Assembly: GCF_902459465.1 (NCBI RefSeq)
Contig: NC_047081.1
Location: 4,617,883 to 4,681,882 of the forward strand
Origin: Asterias rubens
Lineage: Eukaryota > Echinodermata > Asteroidea > Forcipulatida > Asteriidae
DNA length: 64,000 nucleotides
Reading direction: 5' to 3'
The translations under genes and the position numbers were made by a program. Shown here in pieces: positions 56,001-64,000 of the stretch (positions are counted from its first letter, which is position 1; the number at the start of each line of letters is the position of its first letter). Below the pieces are notes generated by a model, which saw only the letters and a list, made by a program, of their open reading frames with translations, was not told the DNA's origin and ran no database searches.

Positions 56001-59000
56001 AATAGTCTTCCTGTGCATATTCGCCAAGCTAATACTTAACAATGTTTTAAGTCCTTGTTGAAAACTCATTTGTTTAAAGCTTCTTTTTTGTAATTTGCCT
56101 ATTTGTATCTTGTATCTTTCTCTAATTGTTTATTTTATTGTTTCTTTAATGCGCTTAGTGGCTTTTGCATTAGGCGCTTTACAAATGTCTTACTATTATT
56201 ATTATTATTAATGTTTTATACCAACCTCTCCCCATTATTCGTTACCAAGAAAGGTTTTATGCTAATAATTATTTTGAGTAATTACCAATAGTGTCCACTG
56301 CCTTTAAACAAATTTCTTACATATTTGAGGCTATCCTATCTGAATTCCAACAGATTCTTGTAATAATATGATGTGTATTTATGTTTCAGGTTTTATCTGA
56401 ATAACTCCTCCTTTGTGCATGGTGGTGTGGACCCTGATGGCAACCCAGAGGAGCCTGTCTATGGTCAAATGGTATGAGCACTTTTCTTCTTTATCTTATA
56501 AACAAATTATATTGTCCTAGTAGTTCGTAAAAGCAACATGTCAACTTGGAAGTGGCTTTCAATATGGGTACAGATAAGGGTATGTATCAAGAAGCTTTTT
56601 TTGCTATAGCCTACTTTGTTTGTAAACAAAAACAATGTAAAATTCCTATTTTCAAATTTTCAAAGTGTTTATTGCACTTGTATAAAGAAAGAACCATGTA
56701 TGCTCATATAATAGCAAGTAGGCAAAACAGGTGTTACTATTAGCACAATGTTCTGCCATAACCCACTAACTTGGTTGGGCCACACAAAACAAATGTCTTG
56801 TTTATGACCTGGATTTTCTGCAGCCTCAAACTGTTGGGTTTTATTTTCATTGATGCTTTAAGTTGATCACAACAGTGTTCTTCTTTTGTACATGTACAAG
56901 CTAACTTATTGGACCAAATCTTGTGAAGTTAAGCCCCATTGTTATTTGGTGTCTTTCCGTTTTCTTTACAGGACATCAATGAGAAGATTTTGTCCCTTTG
57001 TTTCTGTGACTGTCACGCCAAGATAAGGCAGGTGGATAGCCATGCCACCCTGGGAGATGGTGTTGTGGTTCAGGTATGTTATGGAATCTGAGATTGTATA
57101 GTACGCTGACCTTTAACGACACATACTCTTGTCATCTGACAGACACATCCAACATAGACAGTGTTAGAGGCCAGTGGTTTTCAGCATTGGGTCAGTAGGC
57201 TCCAGACAGGACAAGTATGTAACTACAAGGATGGTGGTCTTAGTTTTTTCTCAATTCAACTTCTCTGTCTCAAAATAATGATGTTTTAGTTGAGTTTAAG
57301 TTGAGTGTCACCAATACATGTAAAACAGAAAAGATAATCTTCTCTAAGTGTTTTGTTCAAATGAAACAATTTAGATGATTAAGCTGTGTTCTCATTTTGA
57401 TTCTAGTCTCATTTTGACTTTGGTCTTGTAAATAAAATCCTGGTTCAGTAAAGATTCTGAGCTACAAGTCCTGTGGTCTTGTGGATTCCCCCCACAAAGG
57501 TTGAGCCCTTAAAGCAAGCATTGTTAATGACCCTTTCTACAGTTAAGTGGACTCTTTCTCTCGGTTAGGATATGATCAGCTGTTTCCTCTGCCTGTCCCC
57601 CATCACTAGAGTCTTTGCTGTAGTTGTCGAATTCAAGTTCTGGTGGTTAAGTCACCGGAGTATGGGTTTGATTCCCTGTTGTAAGACTTGTGTCCTAGAG
57701 CAAGATGCTCTACTATAATTGTTTCTCTTCACCCAGTAATGCCTGCAAGGCTTGAGGTTGATATTGTGAATGAAAAAACCTTTAGAGCGCTTTAAACAAT
57801 AGCCCAGGTTGTTATTAGCCCAATGACCAGGGGACTAATGTAAAGCGCATTAAGACGGTTATTGTGAAATGCGCTTTATAATAGTTTGTTATTAATATTA
57901 TTAGTTGATGATGTAATGATTGATTTGATGCAGGTGACAGGAGAGCTGTCTAACAATGGAGAGCCAATGCGCCGCTTCATGCAGACATTCGTGCTGGCAC
58001 CTCAGTCTGCTAAGAAGTACTACGTGCGCAATGACATCTTTCGTTACCAGGATGAAGTCTTCAACGATACTGATTCTGAGCCTGAGAATGACTTGTGTGC
58101 AAGTGGTATGTTAACATTAAACATGAGCCTGTACTTGTAGAAATTTGAAGTTGTTACACTTATTATAGGAAGTAGGTAATGTAATTGTAAAACCTCTTGT
58201 ACTTCATAGATATTTTTTCTACTTTAGTCTGATATCTGGTGTTTATGCCCTCGGCAAATAATTTTTCAAGCTAATAATAAGAATATCAAAGTCTTTTATA
58301 GCACGCATTTCTAACAACAAGGTAGTAAATTTAGTTAGAAATATACATTTATACAGAAAGAGAGGTTATTGAAAGTTAAGACCCAATTATGTAGCAATGG
58401 CGCTTTTAGCAGTCACAGCCAGGACCACCGTGGCGAACCCCTTTTCTTTTTGAAAAGTGCACTGGGTTCATTTACATGCGTTATACAAGACGTGGGACCA
58501 TCGACTTTAGGAGGAAAATTGTCTGGAATTGCCTAATATAATTTTTGGTTATGTAGGTCTGTCCATGTACTCAATAAAATGTTCCTACTTTTTCTGAGGA
58601 TCAGATATTATGTCTGGTTACATCAGTAGATGCATCGAAAATTGCTAAAAAAATAAAGATGTATCGGAGCAATGCACTGAATGATGGTGTTTACCATAAA
58701 AACAAATCTGTTGATTGTGGCCCAATTTCATAGCTCTGCTTACCGTAAGCACAGAATCGGGATTCTGTGCTTACGGTAGCAGATAATTCTGGGCTTAAAG
58801 GCAGTGGACACTATTGGTAATTGTCAAAGACTAGCCTTCACAGTTGGTGTATCTCAACATAAGCATAAAATAACAAACCTGTGAAAATTTGAGCTCAATC
58901 GGTCATTGAACTTGCGAGATAATAATGAAAGAAAAAAACACCCTTGTCACACGAAGTTGTGTGCGTTTAGATGGTTGATTTCGAGACCTCAAGTTCTAAA

Positions 59001-62000
59001 TCTGAGGTCTTGAAATCAAATTCGTGGAATATTACGTCTTTCTCTAAAACTATGGCACTTCAGAGGGAGCCGTTTCTCACAATGTTTTATACCATCAACC
59101 TCTCCCCACTACTTGTCACCAAGTAAGGTTTTATGCCAGTAATTATTTTGAGTAATAACCAATAGTGTCCACTGCCTTTAAGGCAAGCATATTTGAGTGG
59201 TTAGCGGGGAATTTTGGCTTCTGCGCATGCGCACTCCACATTACTGGGCATTCTACGCTTACAAGGCTACCGCAGAAATACGTCACTTGCACATAAGCGG
59301 GGAAACGTAATCATAAGCGCAGTATTTGGCGGTAAGCAGAGCCATGACATTGGGCCTAGATGTTGTCTATGCAATCGTACTCAATCCTAGTTTATCCTTA
59401 TTTGTCTGTTGTTTCTATCAGCATCTGATGGTGATGATGTAGTGTCGGAGCCAGTACTTCCTGCTGAGATCACGGTTCCAGAGCCCTCTGTAACAACCTA
59501 CTATGAGCATCCTTCAACTGTTGTCAGGTAACTATCAGGCTTCACCACTTGTTTACCTTGGTCTGTGATGTGGTAATATGTTAAATTAACCCTCCTACCG
59601 TCAGTGACTCTTGCCAACATTTTCCAGTGAGTTGACCAACCATTTGAAACCATTTGACTGCCAAGGTTGTGTATGGTGGCTCCACTCTGCACAGAACTAA
59701 CTGTTCTGTATACATGCATTCCCTCATGGTATCATATTGCAGGCTGGCATAGTTCCATCTATCATTTAAAACCACAGTGAATGGTATTGCAAGAGTGTTA
59801 AACGACAACTGAAGGGTAGTATTTATCTTTTCATGAATGCATAATTTGATCATAATTAACAAATCGTAAGAAGACTCTCTTTGAAACAAGGATCCACTAT
59901 ACCTCACAGAGTTACTATTCTGCCTTCAATCTGCACTCATCATGGCGGAATACCCTGGATTGGCCAAAGTGAAATAAGAAGCCTGGAGACCATTCACTCT
60001 CATGCACTGCTCCAACACTCTGGAACTCAATCCTCATTTATTAGCTAATGTGACTTCCACTTCCCAGTTTAAAAAGCATCTTAAATCTCACTTGTGTGAT
60101 ACATTTACTCTGTGGCTTTCATTTGCTTTTTTAAGGGTGGAAAAGCAGTTTACAAATGCTGCTTATAATATAAAATAGTATTCATAAATACCCCAGACAG
60201 TTTCGCTATTCCTAATATTGGAGAGCGCGTCTGTTAATAACCGGTTGCTTTCGTATTTCATTTGTGCGGGTTAGCCCATGCATTACTCCGTGTGCAAATT
60301 CTAACGGTTCAGATAAGGTTTTACAGAGTTTCCTACGCCTTTTAACAAAAAGGGCATTTTTGAATGGGAATAAAAGAGTAGTGACTTGTTCTTAAACGGC
60401 TCAGGGCTCGAATTTCACGCTGGACCGCAGGCCCGAGGCCAGTGATTTTAGCTTCGGTCCAGTAAACTTTATGCCGAACAAGTCCGGTGGTCTTGTGTTT
60501 TTTTTATGCATACTAATATAGTTACTTTTACAAATAATTATATGAAATATATTATCTTTCATTAAAAAATGTATTTCAATCTCATTTAGAAACTTGTCGT
60601 CAAATCAGTGTTCTGAGCACCCTTGCGGAATGTCAATCCGTCCTTTTTTCACGTGCATCAGGCTGCATACAAGTTTTCCATTCAGTTTACTCATGCCCAC
60701 ACCTTGTACATGTAGTCTCAAACCATTTATGTTTATGCACCCGGGGATTGAGCGAGCGGGGACGAGGGAGTGATGTGTTGGTACCCGGCGCGGCGGCACA
60801 CCTTAGTACAGCGATGTTTGTTTACCACTGACCATGTGTAAAGTCTGTTACCTTACAAAGGAGTGTTGAACTTGCATTAAGAAGGTCTGGTTGCAATACC
60901 ACACATCCCTGTGTTGCATGGATTAAAAGTAAGGTCTTGTTGCCAAACGTCTTGCTTAGTATGGCTACCAACAGTGATGAGCTTCTGACTACTGCTGTCA
61001 AATTTTTGGTCAATCTTTTTTTATTACGGTCTTTTTATGAATGCTGCACGTTGTAGTGTTTGTTGGTGATTTGCCTGTCAAATCGGATTTTTTTTTGAGG
61101 CGGCGAGAATGACGTGAAGTAGGTATATGGAACTTTATTGATTGGGTTTCACAGCAAAAAAAAAGCCTCCTAAAAGATGAAAAAGGCCTGCTGTTCTATC
61201 GTGTTAACTTTTTTTTTTCTAATAAAATTTTGGTCTTGTAAAAAATCTTCCGGTCCAGTAAAAATTCTGAGCAACAAGCCCTGCGGTCTTGTGGATTTTT
61301 TCCCCAAATTCGAGCCCTGCCCGGGCTGTTAAAAACCTTGCTAGGTTGTGGCCGTGAGACAAAGGCCCTGCCGGCTTTAATGAGCTGTTTAAGAACTCAT
61401 TTATTCCCTTGTGAATAATTAGAGAAGTTGTTTGAGATGTATTTCTGTCTATTTTTGCTTAGTAATGGTACTGCTCATCTGGAGTCCCCTGAGACCACTC
61501 CAACTAAGGCTCCAGAGAGAGTAGAGGTTGGGATTGAGATAACAAGGGATTCTCCAATTAGTGATGAGGTTGTTCAACCTCCTGCTCCTGTTATTGAAGA
61601 CCAAGAACCTGAACCTGAGGAAGAGCAACCTGAACCTGAGGAACCAGTGGACAAAGGTAACGTACCATTAAGCCTAGTGGATAGTTTCAATATCTGCATG
61701 CAAACTGAGTAAATGAATACTTAGTCCTGTTAATGATAATAATATTAACCTGTTTTTATATAGCGCTTTTTCTTAAGCGACATTATTACCCCTGGTCACT
61801 GGGCCTTAATTCATTCCTTAAACCATCTCAGCTCCCTGGGGAGTATACAGCCTGTTAAAATATGCGCTACTTGGCAATCACAAGAACCATCTCTGCCCTC
61901 ACAGGTACCCATTTACTCCTGGGTCGAGAGAAGCATGTAGTTGAGTGTCGTGCTCAGAGACGCAAGTGTCACGACTCCCGAACCCACCCTCTGCTGAATG

Positions 62001-63527
62001 CTATGGATATTCAATCTGTATTGAAACTAACACGGATCTGCTCTGTGTCCAACACAGATATTCTGTAGTGTGAAGGACCTTATGTTTAATAGTGTATGAG
62101 TTCTAAAGGGTTGAAAAATCATCCATCTTGGCACAGGTAATCTCTTTTATTGGACCCATTAGGTCATGTTTTTACCTTGGAGCAAAGACCAGGAAGATTT
62201 TACTCTTTTTCGAAACATTCCCATCCAGATCAAATATATCAATGACTTTTAGTACAAAATTGTGTTCAAATGATTTTATTTGTATTTGCACTTGCAGGTC
62301 CTAAAGTACCATCATGGGCTGATCGAGCTAGGAGTGTGCCTACTGCCTCATCCAGTGCACCAGCAGCTACCTATCAGCCAATGCAGGTAACCATCATGTC
62401 TTGTTATTTCTGGTTCTTTCCTTAAAAGGAACATTACAGAATTGGTTTTTGCTGACAAAACAGTTGCTGGTAGTGTAAGCACTTTATGTAATCCACCATA
62501 TATACATAAACTGACACGCCTGTAGAAGATTGAGATCAATCAGCCATCTGGGTCACGAGAGAATAGAGAAAAACCAATAACAAATTTCGCATTGCATCAA
62601 TGCCAAACTAAAAATGAATAAAACGCTCACTGAGCGATAAACTCCAAAGGTGAAGTTAGATGACTTATTTCTCATCAAATATGACATTTCAGACAGAAAT
62701 ATTTCAAGGCATGTTTTCTACTATCATCATCATTAGACCGTGTAAGTTTCATGTAAATCTGTGATCTTCACAATTTTGTTTCTTCTTACCAATTCTGTAA
62801 CGTTCCTTTAATACATGTAGTATTGCTTTATTTAGAAACTTTGTTGTGATTTTATCGCAACCGTAAACCTTTCGGTACAAAGTAAAGCACTTCGGAACAA
62901 ACTCACTATATCTTTGAGATTAATTTGACTCCCTAAGTATCTGAACATGGGCAGACAGTTCACCTTATGTATCATCAGTGCAATGGATCAATGCTATCAC
63001 ATGTAGAGCAGCATGAATATTGTTTTGATTCTCTTTTGTGCTTTTCAAAATCCATGAGACCTGACACTTCTTAAGGCTAAAGCAGTGTTAGTGAAGCACT
63101 TTGGCACCATAATCGGTTGTCATGGTTAAGAAACTTCACTCCAATGACAACAATAGTTAAAACTGATGAACTGTACTCCAAGTAGCTCTTGTCTGTTTGT
63201 AATGAAAAATGATTGTTGTGTGTTCTCTGCAGTCACAACCAGTCCCCATTCAGAAGCAGGCTGAACCTTCTGCCTCCGTCAATGCTCCGGGTGTGGCTCC
63301 AAGAGGAAACACAGAACCCCTGCCCCAGAGAGAACCAAGAAGGGATAGAGATCGTGAACGTGAGAGACCAGGGGAGAGAGGTCGTCCTACTGGAGGGCGC
63401 AGACCAATGGAGGGTCCAGAGCTTGGCAATCGACCACGCGCATCTCAGATTCCTGACAGTCATCAGTTATTTGTGGGTAACCTGCCTCAGGACGTCAATG
63501 ATGAGGAGCTGAGAGAATTCTTTTCAG
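52844..63527 (+). CDS. G3BP: G3BP stress-granule assembly factor, first eight coding exons, 3' end beyond window
   Basis: Coding exons are 52844-53034, 56390-56471, 56972-57073, 57934-58105, 59422-59527, 61463-61656, 62298-62386 and 63233-63527: 1231 nt, 410 codons plus one base. All junctions are GT-AG and in phase. The NTF2-like dimer domain spans about residues 43-177 ([14 protein letters not shown], then the FVHGG and VVQV segments, then FVLAP and [11 protein letters not shown]). Human pocket residues V11, F15 and F33 correspond to V43, F47 and F65. An acidic/proline region (178-285) includes a [13 protein letters not shown] run. A Trp-containing PSWAD segment follows, then an Arg-rich linker, then the RRM start with RNP2-like LFVGNL (391-396). 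G3BP is a cytosolic RNA-binding scaffold that nucleates stress granules. Unlike human G3BP1, the N-terminus carries about 32 extra Ala/Pro/Ser-rich residues. Confidence 0.96.
53387..54513. mobile_element. 1.13-kb inverted-repeat element in G3BP intron
   Basis: Ends AGTATGTTGTCCTATATTCA and mirror TATTGGACAACATACT, arms about 33 bp with three mismatches. A TTTAAGTAAGGCCACCCTTT unit is tandemly duplicated inside (54180-54235). No transposase ORF. Confidence 0.85.
54950..56312. mobile_element. Dimer of MITE family A, second unit split by a LINE remnant
   Basis: First unit 54950-55320, second from 55321, with the same junction as the dimer at 39155-39955. The second unit is interrupted after CTCTCAATG (55568) and resumes with TTTTATACC (56214). 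Confidence 0.88.
55569..56213 (+). pseudogene. 3' end of a CR1/L2-like non-LTR retrotransposon (reverse transcriptase C-terminal part)
   Basis: Encodes [40 protein letters not shown] and [13 protein letters not shown], the conserved region downstream of the catalytic reverse-transcriptase core in CR1/L2/jockey-like LINEs. It then continues in the same frame past a TGA (after RTL) and a TAA (after QANT) to [14 protein letters not shown]. The catalytic core is absent (5' truncated). It ends in an (ATT)n tail and is flanked by AATG on both sides (55565-55568, 56210-56213), as expected for target-primed insertion into the MITE. Confidence 0.85.
56390..56471 (+). CDS. G3BP: G3BP coding exon 2 (residues 64-91)
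   Basis: Acceptor ATGTTTCAG, donor GTATGA. Encodes [20 protein letters not shown] and on to YGQM, aligning with the human FYGKNSSYVHGG segment. F65 corresponds to pocket residue F33. Confidence 0.95.
56972..57073 (+). CDS. G3BP: G3BP coding exon 3 (residues 92-125)
   Basis: Acceptor TTTACAG, donor GTATGT, 34 codons in phase 0. Encodes [20 protein letters not shown] to GDGVVVQ, matching the human KIRHVDAHATLNDGVVVQ strand. Confidence 0.96.
57395..57500. mobile_element. End fragment of the element seen at 60407-61319
   Basis: TTTGGTCTTGTAAATAAAAT, AGATTCTGAGCTACAAGTCC and TGTGGTCTTGTGGATTC match the right end at 61230-61310. G3BP intron 3. Confidence 0.7.
57600..57870 (+). mobile_element. tRNA-derived SINE
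   Basis: Box B-like GGTTTGATTCC at 57665-57675 in a tRNA-like head, then TGTCCTAGAGCAAGATGCTC and a body ending in AAAGCGCATT/ATGCGCTTTATAATAG. It ends about 60 bp before G3BP coding exon 4. Confidence 0.75.
57934..58105 (+). CDS. G3BP: G3BP coding exon 4, end of NTF2-like domain (residues 126-182)
   Basis: Acceptor GATGCAG, donor GTATGT, exit phase 1. Contains [13 protein letters not shown] and [15 protein letters not shown], the most conserved G3BP NTF2-like strands, then the first acidic residues. Confidence 0.96.
58270..58520 (-). mobile_element. SINE fragment lacking the tRNA head
   Basis: Matches the 3' two thirds of the SINE at 14436-14872, including AGGTTATTGAA, ACCCAATTATGTAGCA and GCGAACCCCTTTTCTTTTTG. 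G3BP intron 4. Confidence 0.7.
58719..59360. mobile_element. GGCCCAATTTCATAGCTC element carrying a nested MITE A
   Basis: Outer ends GGCCCAATTTCATAGCTCTG and mirror ACATTGGGCC. A family A MITE lies at 58795-59182 inside. A GATTCTGTGCTTACGGTA palindrome lies near the left end. Confidence 0.85.
58795..59182. mobile_element. MITE family A copy, nested
   Basis: TTAAAGGCAGTGGACACTAT to AGTGTCCACTGCCTTTAA with full interior. One of the two least degenerate copies in the window. Confidence 0.93.
59422..59527 (+). CDS. G3BP: G3BP coding exon 5, acidic linker (residues 183-218)
   Basis: Acceptor TCTATCAG, donor GTAACT. Encodes [20 protein letters not shown] and on, an acidic disordered linker matching the expected G3BP layout. 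Confidence 0.9.
59940..60175 (+). pseudogene. Possible LINE 3' remnant
   Basis: Fragments reading SNTLELNP...LLANVTST and [13 protein letters not shown] resemble the C-terminal end of CR1/L2-like reverse transcriptases (compare FKSLLKTHL at 56050), with frame breaks. Short and uncertain. Confidence 0.4.
60180..61420. mobile_element. Composite: E-like MITE interrupted by a second element
   Basis: The left part matches 5841-6060 (GGGAATAAAAGAGTAGTGAC); the right part resumes with GGGCTGTTAAAAACCTTGCT and ends AACTCATTTATTCCC. Between them, 60407-61319 has its own mirrored ends AGGGCTCGAATTT and AAATTCGAGCCCT. It ends about 40 bp before G3BP coding exon 6. Confidence 0.78.
60407..61319. mobile_element. 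Nested 0.9-kb inverted-repeat element
   Basis: Mirrored AGGGCTCGAATTT ends with subterminal GTCCAGTAAA/GGTCTTGTG motifs repeated at both ends. A related end fragment is at 57395-57500. Confidence 0.78.
61463..61656 (+). CDS. G3BP: G3BP coding exon 6, Glu/Pro-rich region (residues 218-283)
   Basis: Acceptor TTGCTTAG, donor GTAACG. Encodes 64 full codons, ending in repeated Pro-Glu units like the human PEPEPEQEP stretch. In human G3BP1 this acidic tract restrains condensation by contacting the RGG region; the same is inferred here. Confidence 0.92.
61740..62000 (-). mobile_element. SINE copy, variant body
   Basis: Minus-strand box B-like GGTTCGGGAGTC (61984-61973), then the CTCACAGGTACCCATTTA body shared with 15590-15868, and TATATAGCGCTTTTTCTTAA near the end. 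G3BP intron 6. Confidence 0.7.
62298..62386 (+). CDS. G3BP: G3BP coding exon 7 (residues 283-312)
   Basis: Acceptor CTTGCAG, donor GTAACC. Encodes [16 protein letters not shown] and on to QPMQ. The SWA core corresponds to human FSWASVTS. Confidence 0.92.
62426..62811. mobile_element. MITE family D copy
   Basis: AAAGGAACATTACAGAATTG and mirror, interior collinear with 15201-15580 (CCACCATATA, CATCATCATTAGACCGTGTA). G3BP intron 7, 40 bp after exon 7. Confidence 0.9.
63233..63527 (+). CDS. G3BP: G3BP coding exon 8, Arg-rich linker and start of RRM (residues 313-410)
   Basis: Acceptor CTCTGCAG, donor GTAAAT one base into the next codon. Encodes a Pro/Arg-rich linker ([18 protein letters not shown]), then [20 protein letters not shown], the first beta strand and helix of the RRM. 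The remaining RRM and any RGG tail lie beyond base 64000. Confidence 0.95.
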
Positions 63528-63540
63528 GTAAATTATTATG

Positions 63541-64000
63541 AATGTTAAACGAGAGCGTGTCACGTGGGTGTGCATAAACCTTTTGTTAATGACCGGTAAA
63601 AAGTGTTAATTCATGGACGTGACACGCAACCTTGCACCTGTTCTTATAAGACAGTTTCTTCATTCCTATTGGTCGAGAGCAACGGCTGAAATAGTTGTGC
63701 CACATCACGCGATATGCGCGACGCGTACAGCATTCCCTTATAAGGAGTTGTTTACGCGAGGGCAGCGAAAGGCTCTACCACTTCATAGCTGGAGGGGTGT
63801 TGTGTTGAAAGAAATCATTTAACAATTATAATTTTTGCATTCATTTTACTTTTTGACCAAAAATTGATGATGTTTTTGACCGAAAAAGGGATTTATGAAT
63901 GGGAATCAAAGTGTGTTGAATCTGTTTTCAACTAGTGGGTTAAACCCGCTGAGGCCTGGTTCTTTATAATTTACCTCAACTTCGCCTCGGTAAATTATCA
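63541..64000. mobile_element. MITE family E copy, cut by window end
   Basis: Inverse orientation to 52057-52580: CTTATAAGACAGTTTCTTCA, then TTTTCAACTAGTGGGTTAAA and GAGGCCTGG, then the start of the GGTAAATTATCA arm at base 64000. It begins 14 bp after the G3BP exon 8 donor. Confidence 0.8.

Overview
This is a eukaryotic (animal) nuclear window. It has large introns with consensus GT-AG boundaries, two recognisable metazoan genes, one small unrecognised gene, and dense short inverted-repeat transposons (MITEs), tRNA-derived SINEs and minisatellites. The repeat families, especially the AGGCACTGGACACTATTGGT family, are ones I associate from memory with echinoderm genomes, most likely a sea star. 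The species call is inference. Nothing bacterial, phage-like or CRISPR-like is present.

Layout: (1) 908-20211, minus strand: a complete CDKL2-type cyclin-dependent-kinase-like gene in ten coding exons. All junctions are in phase and predict 594 residues. A non-coding first exon may lie near 31.3 kb. (2) 20.3-37.8 kb: no coding gene seen. It holds MITEs, SINEs and a 3.4-kb non-coding element with perfect 25-bp terminal inverted repeats (33671-37099). (3) 37864-43400, minus strand: a small three-exon gene for a 142-residue highly charged, probably coiled-coil protein that I do not recognise. (4) 43.4-52.8 kb: no coding exon seen. It holds two minisatellites, several MITEs and presumably the upstream non-coding exon of the next gene. 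(5) 52844-63527, plus strand: the first eight coding exons of a G3BP-type stress-granule scaffold. The NTF2-like domain is complete; the RRM is cut by the window end.

The CDKL2 and G3BP genes do not form a pathway, but their linkage matters. From memory, human CDKL2 and G3BP2 are neighbours on 4q21, and CDKL3 and G3BP1 both lie on 5q. The window therefore looks like a pre-vertebrate-duplication version of a conserved neighbourhood. The strongest structural observations are: a 42-bp minisatellite with trimeric higher-order structure that opens long artefact ORFs in several frames; a 60-bp minisatellite with dimeric structure; a cluster of six copies of a 16-bp motif in CDKL2 intron 1; a dimeric MITE with the same junction at two loci; and several nested transposons with readable target-site duplications.
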